This document shows, piece after piece, positions 1-8,531 of a stretch of 64,000 nucleotides of DNA. The notes beneath the pieces are model-generated. The model had not been told where the DNA came from. It ran no database searches and was given only the letters and a program-made list of their open reading frames with translations. The translations under genes were made by a program, and so were the position numbers. The stretch comes from JANQPX01 sp965204405 (GTDB lineage: Bacteria; Pseudomonadota; Alphaproteobacteria; Geminicoccales; Geminicoccaceae), in contig CBDBEN010000004.1 in NCBI GenBank assembly GCA_965204405.1, positions 62,001 through 126,000 of the forward strand, read 5' to 3'. The stretch's first letter is position 1. Each line of letters opens with the position of its first letter.

Positions 1-326
1 GTCGCAGGCGGCCCGCCAAGATGCGTCCCCATCAGTTCCGACCACGGCACCGCGTTCGAGGTCGCCTCCACCAGACCCTGGCCGTTGAAGATGAACGGAC
101 CATTGGGAAACGCGAAGTAAATCCACCAGCCAAAGAAGAAAAACGTGATCGTCACCAAAGGGATCACCATCGTGTTCTTCATCAGCGTGTGCATCATGTT
201 CTTTTGACGCGACGCGCCAACCTCATACATGCAAAAACCAACATGTATGAGAAACATCAACGGTATCGTCACCCAATAGTAAAATTCCGTGAATATTACC
301 GTCAGGGCCCCAATATCGGTGTCCAT
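1..326 (-). CDS. amt: Ammonium transporter (Amt family), N-terminal part, runs off window
   Basis: Translating the minus strand from 326 gives about 108 residues before the window edge. It starts MDTDIGALTVIFTEFYYWV, has a hydrophobic segment, then a cytoplasmic stretch and a second long hydrophobic segment (VIPLVTITFFFFGWWIYFAF). The FGWWIYFAFPNGPF stretch is typical of Amt/MEP/Rh ammonium channels. An AGGAG ribosome site lies about ten bases upstream of the ATG. Amt proteins conduct ammonia or methylammonium through the inner membrane. The position next to a glutamine-synthetase-like and GlxBCD operon fits supply of ammonium or methylammonium to that pathway. A 7-bp-arm palindrome (347-362) lies in its leader. 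The C-terminal three quarters are outside the window. Confidence 0.75.
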   Translation of the reverse strand, partial: MDTDIGALTVIFTEFYYWVTIPLMFLIHVGFCMYEVGASRQKNMMHTLMKNTMVIPLVTITFFFFGWWIYFAFPNGPFIFNGQGLVEATSNAVPWSELMGTHLGGPPA

Positions 327-517
327 AGCTGGTAGCTCCTATTCTCGGGCTTCTTGAAGCCCTCTCTTCTTGGTGGCCCACAATCACTCAAACCTTTGTG
401 GACCAATTTCATGATTTGCCTTGGCGACGGTAGCGCCAACGCACTGTCTTATCAAGTTTTTCCAATGTCGCACTGGAAAATGCACTGCCCGTATAGCGCA
501 AATGACTTGCCAATTAG

Positions 518-1213
518 TTAACGCGTCGGTCGCCCCACCCCGATCAAATCCCGGCGGGCCCGATCGAGATGTTCGATGGACACGCGCATGGCAGCACTCA
601 CATCCCGCCGCCGGATCGCCTCCACCAATCGGCGGTGTTGCGCATTGTAGATTCCGATGGCTTCCCCGTTGAGAATCTTCTGTTTCATCTCATTCCACTG
701 ATCGTGGCAGCGCACTTCGTTAATCCGGCTGTAAATCCAAACCATCAGGGGATTCCCGGTGGCCTCGGCAAGCACGAGATGAAACCTTTCATCAGCCCCT
801 GAAAAGGCCCCCTGATCGGAGGCAGATGCTTCCAGTTCCCCGAGCGCTTTCTCAAGCAGATCCAGGTCCTTGGCAGTCGCATGCACGACTGCCATTTTCG
901 CGATATAGGGCTCGATAGCCTCGCGAACCTCCACCAGTTCCAATGGGCCGGTTATATTGGCAATATCACCGCCAAAATCCGGCGCCGGCCAATGCACAAA
1001 GGTGCCACTGCCGACTTTTCTGATCACCAGTCCATCTTCTTCCAGCCGGCGCAGGGCTTCTCGAACCGTGGTTCTAGAAGCGTCGAAATAGACAGCGAGA
1101 TCCCGCTCCGCCGGCAAGCGTTGCCCATGACCATAGGCCCCGGCCTCTATTGCCTCTCTAAGCTTGGCCACGATCACGGCAACACCGCTGCCGCTCGCCA
1201 AAGGTAAAGTCAT
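518..1213 (-). CDS. GntR-family (FadR/FCD subfamily) transcriptional regulator
   Basis: About 231 residues. Residues 10-75 form a GntR winged helix (RLPAERDLAVYFDASRTTV, then EALRRLEEDGLVIRKVGSG), and residues 90-220 form an all-helical FCD ligand domain with the metal-site pattern of FadR-type regulators (E..R..H..H). The start at 1213 is preferred over an in-frame ATG at 1228 because GGGAGG sits at the right distance before it. The gene diverges from the FAD oxidoreductase/Glx operon, and a perfect 16-bp inverted repeat lies between them, so it is very likely the local repressor or activator. FCD regulators usually bind small carboxylates or amino-acid-like ligands; the ligand here is unknown. 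Confidence 0.88.
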   Translation of the reverse strand: MTLPLASGSGVAVIVAKLREAIEAGAYGHGQRLPAERDLAVYFDASRTTVREALRRLEEDGLVIRKVGSGTFVHWPAPDFGGDIANITGPLELVEVREAIEPYIAKMAVVHATAKDLDLLEKALGELEASASDQGAFSGADERFHLVLAEATGNPLMVWIYSRINEVRCHDQWNEMKQKILNGEAIGIYNAQHRRLVEAIRRRDVSAAMRVSIEHLDRARRDLIGVGRPTR

Positions 1214-1261
1214 GGCGCCACCTCCCAATCACCCGCTCTCGAGCATAACACATTTAAAACC

Positions 1262-1305
1262 AATGCAAACCAATTTTAAATAATGGCAAAAAATTGGTTT
1301 GCATT
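1262..1305. promoter_or_regulatory. Perfect 16-bp inverted repeat, candidate GntR operator
   Basis: AATGCAAACCAATTTT (1262-1277) and its exact reverse complement (1290-1305) are separated by 12 A-rich bases. The repeat lies in the divergent region between the GntR gene and the FAD oxidoreductase gene. Two-fold symmetric sites in such a place are the usual binding sites of dimeric GntR regulators. The repeat could also form a hairpin in the 5' leader. Confidence 0.6.
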
Positions 1306-1383
1306 GTCCTACGATTTGTATCACTATCCCACCATCTTGAGCCTGCCCTTTTTGAAGGGCATCGCGTTACATGGGAGGTCTTA

Positions 1384-2727
1384 ATGTCGTTGCCTGAGGG
1401 GGTCCCCTACGTCGTCATTGGTGCCGGTATTCACGGCCTGAGCACGGCTTATCATCTTGCGCTCGCGCTGAAGCAGCAGGGCAAAGGTGACGGCACGGAT
1501 ATCCTGGTTCTGGACAAAGGCGGTATTGGCTCGGGCGCTTCCGGGATTGCCTGCGGTGTCGTTCGGAACAATTACTACCAGCCGGCGATGCGTGAGCTGA
1601 TGGCCCACTCCGTCGAGGTTTGGGAGCGCGATCCCGAGGCCTACAGCTATCACCCCGTCGGCTATATGCAGATCAGCCCGGAAAGCATGCGCGAGCAGGT
1701 CGCCGAGATCTTCGAGCAACAGCAGGCGATCGGCTATGAGAGCACCTTCATCGAGGGAGCCGATGCATCCGCCGCCTATATGAAGGATATGTTTTCGGAC
1801 TGGCAGGCCCAGGACATAACCTCGGTCCTTCATGAAAAGAAGGGCGGCTACGCCAACAACACCAAGAGCATCTACGGCTTGGCGGCGAAAGCCGAGAGTG
1901 AAGGTGTGCGCATCATCACCGGCCTGGAGGTCAAAGGCTTCGAGCGCGGCAACGGCTCCCAAGCCATCACCACCATCGTTACCGAGCGCGGCAAGATCGC
2001 GTGCGATCAGGTGATCATTGGCGTCGGTCCGTGGGTGAAGCAGTTTTGGGACATGCTCGACCTGCCAAAAGCCATCAGCGTCAAGAAACCCGACGGCACG
2101 GTTCGCGACGGGGTGCCGATGTGGGTCTACTGGTCGCTGCAAGAAGGGACGCTTGGGGTTGATCCCGATCTGCAGAAGACCAACGACGGCCGGATGCCGC
2201 CGGTGATCCATGTGGACAGCAACGTTCCGCTTATCTCCGACGTCGACGGTTCGCTGATCACCGATCAGATGTGGGGCATCTACTACAAACCCGACTTCAA
2301 CTTCGGCGGTATTCAAGGCGGGGCGGCACCGTTCAAGGTGGCGACCGATCCCGACAAGGTGGCGGTCGACCCCTACGGCCCGGACAGCCCGGATTACATC
2401 GTCGACGATCATTTCGCCCATATGTGGTGTTCGGCGCTGGCCCATTGTCAAAAGCGCTTCGAGGGTCAAATTCCGAAATACAAGAATGAAGCATCGGGTG
2501 GCATCGGCTGCTTCACACCCGACAGCTTCCCGGTATTCGACCGGTTCTGCGAGAACGTCACGATCATCGCCGACAGCAATCACGGTTATAAGATGCTCGG
2601 TGTTGGCGAATTGGTCGCAGGCGAAGTCTTGGGGAACCCGTCCAAGCTGCTGGAACCGTTCCGCTTCAGCCGCTACGCCGAGGGCAGGCTCCACCCGGTC
2701 TCCAACAGCCCCTACCCATGGAGCTAA
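1384..2727 (+). CDS. FAD-dependent oxidoreductase of the DAO / sarcosine oxidase family
   Basis: 447 residues from the ATG at 1384, which follows GGGAGG; an upstream in-frame start at 1294 overlaps the operator and is unlikely. The N-terminus has the FAD dinucleotide motif VVIGAGIHGLSTAYH (residues 9-23), followed by an acidic strand end and the GSGASG...RNNYYQP region seen in sarcosine oxidase beta and glycine-oxidase-like enzymes. A C-terminal FAD loop is also visible (DSNHGYKMLGVGELVAGEVLG). Family members oxidise secondary or primary amines of amino acids to imines with release of H2O2 or transfer to an acceptor. As first gene of the Glx operon it may oxidise an N-alkylated glutamate or related amine; the substrate cannot be read from sequence. 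Confidence 0.8.
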   Translation: MSLPEGVPYVVIGAGIHGLSTAYHLALALKQQGKGDGTDILVLDKGGIGSGASGIACGVVRNNYYQPAMRELMAHSVEVWERDPEAYSYHPVGYMQISPESMREQVAEIFEQQQAIGYESTFIEGADASAAYMKDMFSDWQAQDITSVLHEKKGGYANNTKSIYGLAAKAESEGVRIITGLEVKGFERGNGSQAITTIVTERGKIACDQVIIGVGPWVKQFWDMLDLPKAISVKKPDGTVRDGVPMWVYWSLQEGTLGVDPDLQKTNDGRMPPVIHVDSNVPLISDVDGSLITDQMWGIYYKPDFNFGGIQGGAAPFKVATDPDKVAVDPYGPDSPDYIVDDHFAHMWCSALAHCQKRFEGQIPKYKNEASGGIGCFTPDSFPVFDRFCENVTIIADSNHGYKMLGVGELVAGEVLGNPSKLLEPFRFSRYAEGRLHPVSNSPYPWS

Positions 2728-2829
2728 CCCGCTGTGAGCGGGCACACTAACTTCTTTGTTTTGGAGGAGCTTGCGGTCAGGCTGATCTGAGGTTCGAATT
2801 GGTGGGTACAACAACAGGGAGAAGAGACA

Positions 2830-4305
2830 ATGGCCACGACTGATCTTGAGGCCCATGTCGGGGCACCGGGCCGCGACAAGCTGGTCAAGGAAGTTCGGAA
2901 AAAAATCAACGAGCTCGGCATCACCTACATCTATTACCAGTTCATCTCGGTCACCGGGCGGATCGTCGGCAAGGGCATTCCGGCGGATCATTGGGAGCGT
3001 ACCGCAGAGAAGGGCTTTCAGCTTGTCTACGGCTCGACCGCCAACCTCTTCATCGACCGCCATGGCGACTATATCGGCTATGGGCCGGAATCATCCGAGC
3101 TGGTGGGCATTCCCGACCCCGAGACCTTCGTGCAGCTCCCTTGGGACAAGCGCGTCGCCCGCGTCTTCTGCACCTGCTTTAGAAATCGCGAGGAAGACGA
3201 GAACCCCGGCGGCCATCTGACCTCCGACTGCCGCGGCAATCTCAAGATCCATCACGACGAGTTCCAGGCCAAGCACGGCATGCAGCTGCGCGCCGGCACC
3301 GAGCCGGAGATGATGTGGCTGACCAAGGACGAAGCCGGCAAGGTTACCGGTGGCTTTTCCAAGCCTTACTGCTATCACATCGATCAATTCGAAAGCCTGC
3401 GTCCGGTTTTCATGAAGGTGATCGACTACTCCCGCGCCATGGGCCTCGACATCATTCAGGGTGACCATGAGGACGCGCCAGGCCAGCTTGAGCTGAACTT
3501 CGCGTTCGACGATGTCCTCAGAAATGCCGACCGGCTGGCCACCTACCGCCAGATCTGCGCCCAGGTGGGCCGTGAGTTCAACCTCATCGCCTGCTTCATG
3601 ACCAAGCCCTATATGGGCGTGTCGGCATCGGGCTGCCATCACAACATATCGCTCTGGTCCGGCGGCGAGGGCAAGGTCAACCCGCTTGGCCATGACAGCG
3701 TGCCCGGCATGGAAGAATCGTTCACCTACATGTCCGGCGGCGACAACCACTTCATGCCGGATGAGGCCCATCACGCCAAGAAACCTGGACCGGTCGGCCT
3801 CCACTGCATCGGCGGGGTGATCGATCACTTGCCGGCGCTGACCGCGATCGGCTGCCCGACCGTCAATTCCTATCGCCGTCTCTGGGATCAGGGCTTCTGG
3901 GCACCGGTCTATGCCGACTGGGGTTACCAGAACCGCACCTGCGGCCTGCGCGTCTCCGCACCGGGACGGTTCGAATACCGCGCGGTCGACAGCATGGTAA
4001 ACCAGTACATGATGGGCTCCGCGATCCTGAAGTCGTTCGATGACGGCCTCGATCGCAAGCTGGACCCGGGCGAGCCGGAAAGCCGCAACATCTATGATGC
4101 CATGCAGGCCGGAAAAGAGGTTACCAAGCTGCCGCTCACACTTGGCGAAGCCTTGGATCGCCTGGCCAATGACGAGGTTATCAAGTCCGCCATGCCTGGT
4201 GAGATGTACAAGGTGTTCAACGACTACAAGGCCGACGAGTGGGCCAAGTTCAATGCGACCGTCACCGAATGGGACGTCGAGATGTATATGGACTGCCTGC
4301 CTTGA
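2830..4305 (+). CDS. Glutamine synthetase family ligase (GlnT / gamma-glutamyl-amine synthetase type)
   Basis: 491 residues. An N-terminal beta-grasp region (residues 20-120) precedes a GS catalytic domain with the conserved patterns GTEPEMMW (glutamate/metal site), HEDAPGQLELNF (metal and glutamate binding), GCHHNISLW (ATP/metal) and NRTCGLRVS (phosphate-binding arginines). GS-family enzymes activate glutamate with ATP and amidate it with ammonia or an amine. Members beside glxBCD or mgs genes are often GlnT or gamma-glutamylmethylamide synthetase, so the acceptor may be methylamine or another amine instead of ammonia. GGGAGAAGAGACA precedes the ATG. The unusual length and operon context argue against a housekeeping glnA. 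Confidence 0.78.
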   Translation: MATTDLEAHVGAPGRDKLVKEVRKKINELGITYIYYQFISVTGRIVGKGIPADHWERTAEKGFQLVYGSTANLFIDRHGDYIGYGPESSELVGIPDPETFVQLPWDKRVARVFCTCFRNREEDENPGGHLTSDCRGNLKIHHDEFQAKHGMQLRAGTEPEMMWLTKDEAGKVTGGFSKPYCYHIDQFESLRPVFMKVIDYSRAMGLDIIQGDHEDAPGQLELNFAFDDVLRNADRLATYRQICAQVGREFNLIACFMTKPYMGVSASGCHHNISLWSGGEGKVNPLGHDSVPGMEESFTYMSGGDNHFMPDEAHHAKKPGPVGLHCIGGVIDHLPALTAIGCPTVNSYRRLWDQGFWAPVYADWGYQNRTCGLRVSAPGRFEYRAVDSMVNQYMMGSAILKSFDDGLDRKLDPGEPESRNIYDAMQAGKEVTKLPLTLGEALDRLANDEVIKSAMPGEMYKVFNDYKADEWAKFNATVTEWDVEMYMDCLP

Positions 4306-4320
4306 TGCGTTAAGTCGACG

Positions 4321-4392
4321 CCGGCCGCTTTTCCGCCCCCCAGCCCAAGTCAAGGCAGCCGACCCCATCGGCTGGGCGGGGAAGCGGGCCGG
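4321..4392. repeat. Long imperfect hairpin between ligase and glxB
   Basis: A GC-rich left arm (4321-4346, CCGGCCGCTTTTCCGCCCCC then CAGCCC) pairs imperfectly with 4370-4392 (GGCTGGGCGGGGAAGCGGGC then CGG), with a 23-base loop. It lies inside the operon in a 177-base gap. It could be a processing or attenuation hairpin setting the ratio of the ligase to GlxBCD. It shares the GCCGACC..ATCGG core seen in some CTAG elements of this window but lacks CTAG ends, so its kinship is uncertain. Confidence 0.5.
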
Positions 4393-4482
4393 AGCCGCCT
4401 GATCCAGGAAGGGCGGAGGAGCAAGCTGGAACCATACCCCTAGACCTGCGTTTCAAGACCGAACCGAAGGGAGAGCCCAACC

Positions 4483-5427
4483 ATGTGTGGAATTGCTGGC
4501 TTGATCCACCGCGGCAAGAGCGGTGCGATCGGCAAGGAAATGACCTCGATGCTGCAAAGCTTGAAGCATCGCGGCCCGGATTCGACCGGTTTTGCCCTAT
4601 ACGGCAAGCCCGACAAGAATCCGAAGACCCATATTCTGCGCTTTAAAGTCGCCGAACAGGAAGACCTCAAGACCGGTTTCGACATTCATCACCAGGTCAA
4701 GGCGAGAAAGGCCGAGGTCGACAAGCGGCTTAAGGAATTCGGCGCCAAGGTCAAGGAAAAGGAAGAGGCGACCGAATACGCCTTTCGCTACTTCCTGCGC
4801 TATGACGGCGAACTCAGGAAGCTGATCGACTATATCGAGGACATCGATGGGGTCGAGACGCTCTCCGTCGGCCAGGGACTGGAGCTTATCAAGGACCTGG
4901 GTGATGCCGGCACGGTCGCCGGCGACTACAATCTCAAGAAATTCAAGGGTACCCACGCGCTCGGCCATACCCGCATGGCGACCGAAAGCGATGTCGATAT
5001 CCGCTCCGCCCATCCCTATTGGGCCTACCCGTTTAGCGACGTCTCGGTTGTGCATAACGGCCAGCTCACCAACTACTGGACCAGCCGGCGCGGCCTGGAG
5101 CGGCGCGGCCATCGCTTCATGTCCAACTGCGACAGCGAACTGATCGCGGTCTATCTCGCCGACCGCATGGATCAGGGCGACGAGCTGGAAGAGGCGATGA
5201 CTCGCTCGGTCGATGCGCTCGACGGCGTGTTCACCTATCTCGTGGCAACCTCGGACAGCCTGGGCATGGCCAAGGACGTCATGGCGGCCAAGCCGATGGT
5301 CCTTTATGAAAGCGACGACTTCATCGCCCTCGCCTCCGAGGAAGTCGCGATCCGAAGCGTCTTTCCTCACGAGATTGACACCCATGATCCTTATGAGGGG
5401 GAGGTCCGGGTATGGACAAACAAGTGA
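4483..5427 (+). CDS. glxB: Class II glutamine amidotransferase, GlxB type
   Basis: 314 residues. The protein begins MCGIAGLIHRG: Cys2, exposed after removal of Met1, is the Ntn-hydrolase nucleophile. Other GATase II landmarks are LGHTRMATES (residues 161-170), VVHNGQLTNY and SNCDSELIA. The lysine/glutamate-rich insert at residues 60-125 resembles the insert found in GlxB/MgsA-type stand-alone subunits. The family releases ammonia from glutamine for a partner synthase; here the partners are GlxC and GlxD, which together correspond to a split glutamate synthase large subunit (as in N-methylglutamate synthase MgsABC). The 3' end overlaps glxC by 16 bases, implying translational coupling. Confidence 0.85.
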   Translation: MCGIAGLIHRGKSGAIGKEMTSMLQSLKHRGPDSTGFALYGKPDKNPKTHILRFKVAEQEDLKTGFDIHHQVKARKAEVDKRLKEFGAKVKEKEEATEYAFRYFLRYDGELRKLIDYIEDIDGVETLSVGQGLELIKDLGDAGTVAGDYNLKKFKGTHALGHTRMATESDVDIRSAHPYWAYPFSDVSVVHNGQLTNYWTSRRGLERRGHRFMSNCDSELIAVYLADRMDQGDELEEAMTRSVDALDGVFTYLVATSDSLGMAKDVMAAKPMVLYESDDFIALASEEVAIRSVFPHEIDTHDPYEGEVRVWTNK

Positions 5428-6260
5428 CCAAGGACAGCGCATCCTTCGAAATGGGGATGCACACCGAGCAGCTCGGCGGGCGCACCCAGCAGATGTTCTT
5501 CTCGCCGGAGGACGGTGAGAATTTCCTCTATCCGGACAGCCCGGAGCTCGACTACAACAAGCGTACCGAGTTCGACGCCGCGGATCTGGACGCCAAAGGC
5601 GTCAACAAGAAGATCCGCGAGCTTGCCGGCGAAGGTTTCGGCACGATCGTCATCAAGAATCCGGGTGCCAAGCACTCGCTCGGGGTTGGCATCCTTCACC
5701 GCCTCCGGCTCCACTTCGAGGGCTCGCTCGGCTATTTCGGCTGCGGCCTGATCGATGGGCCCAATATCCGCATCAAGGGCCGGGTCGGCTGGTCCTGCGC
5801 CGAGAACATGATGTCCGGCGTTATCGTGATCGAGAAGAATGCGGGATCCACCTTCGGAGCCGCCATCCGCGGCGGCGACCTGGTGTGCATGGGCGATGTC
5901 GGCTCACGCACAGGGATCGACCAGAAGGGCGGCACCATCATCGTTGGCGGGCGCACCGGTGCGTTCTCCGGCTTCATGATGCAGCGCGGACGCATGGTGA
6001 TCGGCGGCGATGCCGGCGCCAATCTCGGCGACAGCATGTATGACGGCACCATCTTTGTCGGCGGCAAGATCGACAGTCTCGGCGTCGATGCGGTGGAAGC
6101 GGAGCTTACCGACCTCGACAAAGCCTGGCTGAAGAGAAAGCTCGCACCCCATGGTATCGAGCCGAAGTCCGGCATCGAGAACATGACCAAGATTGTCGCC
6201 GGCAAGCAGCTCTGGAATTACGACAATCTCGAGCCTGCCGAGAAGAAACTGGTCCTTTAA
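5412..6260 (+). CDS. glxC: GlxC, GXGXG-domain subunit of a glutamate-synthase-like complex
   Basis: 282 residues. From about residue 75 it forms the right-handed beta-helix of the GltB C-terminal domain: repeated G-x-x-x-G-x-G turns such as VMIEKN-like strands, IIVGGRTGAFSGFMMQRG and MVIGGDAGANLGDSMYDG. The N-terminal 70 residues are polar and family specific. The domain is structural in glutamate synthase and its stand-alone form pairs with GlxB and GlxD. GGGGGAGG lies upstream of the ATG inside glxB. The gene is followed 14 bases later by glxD. Confidence 0.85.
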   Translation: MDKQVTKDSASFEMGMHTEQLGGRTQQMFFSPEDGENFLYPDSPELDYNKRTEFDAADLDAKGVNKKIRELAGEGFGTIVIKNPGAKHSLGVGILHRLRLHFEGSLGYFGCGLIDGPNIRIKGRVGWSCAENMMSGVIVIEKNAGSTFGAAIRGGDLVCMGDVGSRTGIDQKGGTIIVGGRTGAFSGFMMQRGRMVIGGDAGANLGDSMYDGTIFVGGKIDSLGVDAVEAELTDLDKAWLKRKLAPHGIEPKSGIENMTKIVAGKQLWNYDNLEPAEKKLVL

Positions 6261-6274
6261 CGGAGGAAGCAATC

Positions 6275-7676
6275 ATGGCGACTAAGAGAATAGAAACCTC
6301 CGGCGCGACCAGTGAGGCGCCGGCGCGCAAGAAGAAAAAAGGTGTCAAACGGGATACCAACCGGATCGGGAGCAGCTTCATGTTCCCGCCGGAGGTGATC
6401 GACGACATCCATATCAAATCCGAGCTCGGCCGCTACCGCATGCGCGGCTTCTCGCTGTTCAAGAAAATCCCGAGCTGGGACGAACTGACCTTCCTTCCGG
6501 GCACGCTGACCCGCTTCGTCATCGAAGGCTACCGGGAGAAATGCCTGACCAAGACGGTGATCGGCCCGCGCGCCAAGCGCCCGCTGGAGCTGGACATTCC
6601 GGTCTACGTCACCGGCATGAGCTTCGGTGCGCTCTCCTTCGAGGCCAAGACCGCCCTTGCCCGCGGCGCCACCATGGCCGGCACGGCCACCTGCTCCGGC
6701 GAAGGCGGCATGATCCCGGACGAGCGCCGCTATTCCTCGAAATGGCTTCTATCAGTGCATTCAGTCTCGCTACGGCTTCAACCCGCACCACCTGCGCCTC
6801 GCGGATGCTTGCGAGTTCTTCATCGGCCAGGGCTGCAAGGTCGGCCTCGGCGGCCATCTGATGGGCCAGAAGGTCACCGATCAGGTGGCGGAGATGCGCT
6901 CCTTGCCGGCCGGTATCGATCAGCGCTCCCCTGCCCGCCATCCCGACTGGCTGGGACCGGACGACCTGGCGCTCAAGATCGAGGAGATCCGGGAAGCCAC
7001 CAACTGGGAAATCCCGATCCAGCTCAAGCTGGGCGCTGCCCGCGTCTATGACGATGTGCGGATGGCCGCGAAAACCGATCCCGACAGCATCTATATCGAC
7101 GGCATGGAAGGCGGTACGGGTGCGGGTCCGCATCTGGCAACCGAAGAGACCGGCGTGCCCGGCATTGCCGCGATCCGTCAGGCTCGAAAGGCGCTCGACG
7201 ATGTCGGCAAGACCGGCGAGATTTCGCTCGTCTACGCAGGCGGCATCAGAAACGGTGCCGATGTCGCCAAGGCCCTGGCGCTGGGCGCCGATGCCGTGGC
7301 GATCGGCCACTCGGTGATGATGGCGCTCAACTGCAACAAGGATATCCCCGAGGCCGATTTCGAGGAGGAAATGGGCGTCGAGGCCGGCCATTGCTACCAC
7401 TGCCACACCGGCCGCTGCCCGGTCGGCGTCGCGACCCAGGACCCGAAGCTCCGTGCCCGGCTCGATCCCGATGCCGCCGCAGAACGGGTCTACAACTTCC
7501 TCCACTGTCTTGCCATCGAGTGCCAGATGATGGCGCGCGCCTGCGGCAAGACCAACGTCCACTCCCTGGAGCCGGAAGATCTGGCAGCCCTGACCATGGA
7601 AGCCTCAGCGCTCGCCATGGTGCCGCTCGCCGGTTCCCAGCACACCGTCGGCCAGCCCGACATGACCCGCTACTAG
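6275..7676 (+). pseudogene. glxD: glxD, FMN-binding glutamate-synthase-like subunit, broken by a one-base frameshift
   Basis: Two reading frames together encode a near-complete FMN/Fe-S glutamate synthase domain of about 466 residues. The first frame runs from MATKRIETSG to ...DERRYSSKW (to about 6745). The second frame picks up at YQCIQSRYGFNPHHLRL (from 6750) and continues to the TAG at 7676. One extra base near 6746 (TGG-C-TTC-TAT) explains the shift. Downstream landmarks are the glutamate synthase barrel (DGMEGGTGAGPHLA, VYAGGIRNGADVAKALALGADAV) and the Fe-S cysteine cluster CYHCHTGRCPVGVATQ. Either the gene is a recent pseudogene or the base is a sequencing error. The start follows CGGAGGAAGCAATC. 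Confidence 0.8.
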
Positions 7677-7746
7677 TGCGTGGGTGGCGTAGCCATCTCA
7701 ATGACTTAGTGGCATGGCGACAGTATTGACTTAAGGGAGAAAGATC

Positions 7747-8223
7747 ATGGCCAAGGCCACCAACGGGAAATCCCCCGCCAAGGCAAAAAAGTCGGCGACC
7801 CGTAGGACCGCGAAGAGCAAACCGACGCCGGTGGCGTCGTCGGATACGGATATCGACCACTTCCTGAAGGGGGATGGTCTCGACAGCGAGCGTGAAAAGA
7901 CGATCGGCCAGCATATCGGCTATCGCTACGACGTGAACCTGCTGCCGGACTACGAACGACTCACCCCCTTCTTGAAAAAATACATCGAGATGATGGGCTG
8001 GGACGACCTCAACTGGCTCGAAGATGTCCATATGGGCTACGAGGAAAATCGCCCTGCCGTCTTCGACCGCAACATCAACGGCTGGGTGACGGTGCCAAAA
8101 AACATCAAGCTGCCGGACAACCAGCAGGATCGGGACATGATCGCGCGCGAACTGCTGATCAAGTTCCAGATGTCGCCGAAGCATCCACTGTTCGAGCTGA
8201 AGCGTGCCTACGGCAAATTCTAG
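7747..8223 (+). CDS. Conserved-looking protein of unknown function, last gene of the Glx operon
   Basis: 158 residues after a good AAGGGAGAAAGATC site. Residues 1-30 are rich in Lys, Ala and Ser (basic, probably disordered). The rest is a mixed, acidic and aromatic segment with YERLTPFLKKYIEMMGWDD and ENRPAVFDRNINGWVTVPKN. No signal peptide, membrane segment or known motif was recognised. Its place at the end of the GlxBCD operon, at normal codon use, suggests an accessory subunit or chaperone of that complex, but this is inference. Its TAG stop is also the left CTAG of a repeat element. Confidence 0.72.
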   Translation: MAKATNGKSPAKAKKSATRRTAKSKPTPVASSDTDIDHFLKGDGLDSEREKTIGQHIGYRYDVNLLPDYERLTPFLKKYIEMMGWDDLNWLEDVHMGYEENRPAVFDRNINGWVTVPKNIKLPDNQQDRDMIARELLIKFQMSPKHPLFELKRAYGKF

Positions 8224-8337
8224 TGGAGTGGCGTGTCCACAGAAGCTGGTTCTGTCCGCCACCGCCAGGCTTGACGGTATGCAGCCAAGTTTGGTGAGGT
8301 TTCGGTTGGAACTTATATGTTAAAGGCACGTCACTAG
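8220..8337. repeat. CTAG-flanked palindromic element, family 2 (candidate MITE)
   Basis: The 118-bp segment has CTAG at both ends. The left end reads CTAGTGGAGTGGCGTGTCC and the inverted right end CTAGTGACGTGCC, so the tips are inverted repeats. The left CTAG contains the stop codon of the preceding gene. Internal sequence (GGTTCTGTCCGCCACCGCCA, then GACGGTATGCAGCCA) recalls the copy at 47.8 kb. No coding capacity. Confidence 0.55.
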
Positions 8338-8345
8338 CGCACCAC

Positions 8346-8383
8346 CCGCCGGATGACAGGTCCCTGAACCGGCCATCCGGCGG
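8346..8383. terminator. Hairpin between the Glx operon and the LysR gene
   Basis: CCGCCGGATG (8346-8355) and CATCCGGCGG (8374-8383) are exact inverted repeats around an 18-base loop between two convergent transcription units. There is no T-run, so termination may be rho-dependent or weak. The remaining bases up to 8531 show nothing recognisable. Confidence 0.4.
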
Positions 8384-8531
8384 TCAGTCCGTACGACTAC
8401 ATGATAATATACTGATGGTTGCCCCGTGCGGACGGACGTCCCGCCTGGGCATCTCAAGCAGCTCTGCTACCACCATCTCAGACGCCTGAGCCAGCAATCT
8501 GCAACTACCTGTCAGGCTGCCGACAAGGCCG

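Noticed and set aside
327..430. Sigma-54 promoter upstream of amt
   Set aside because: No GG/GC pair with proper spacing was found; only a short palindrome at 347-362.
1381..3063. Long minus-strand open frame (560 codons) opposite the FAD oxidoreductase and ligase genes
   Set aside because: It is antisense to two well-supported genes, lacks a ribosome site and has no recognisable motif; GC-rich DNA often leaves such frames open.
3091..4368. Minus-strand open frame of 425 codons opposite the ligase gene
   Set aside because: Antisense shadow of the GS-family gene, with no motif of its own.
7673..7746. Possible short CTAG element at the glxD stop
   Set aside because: The stop codon is in CTAGTGCG, but no inverted right tip with CTAG could be placed.
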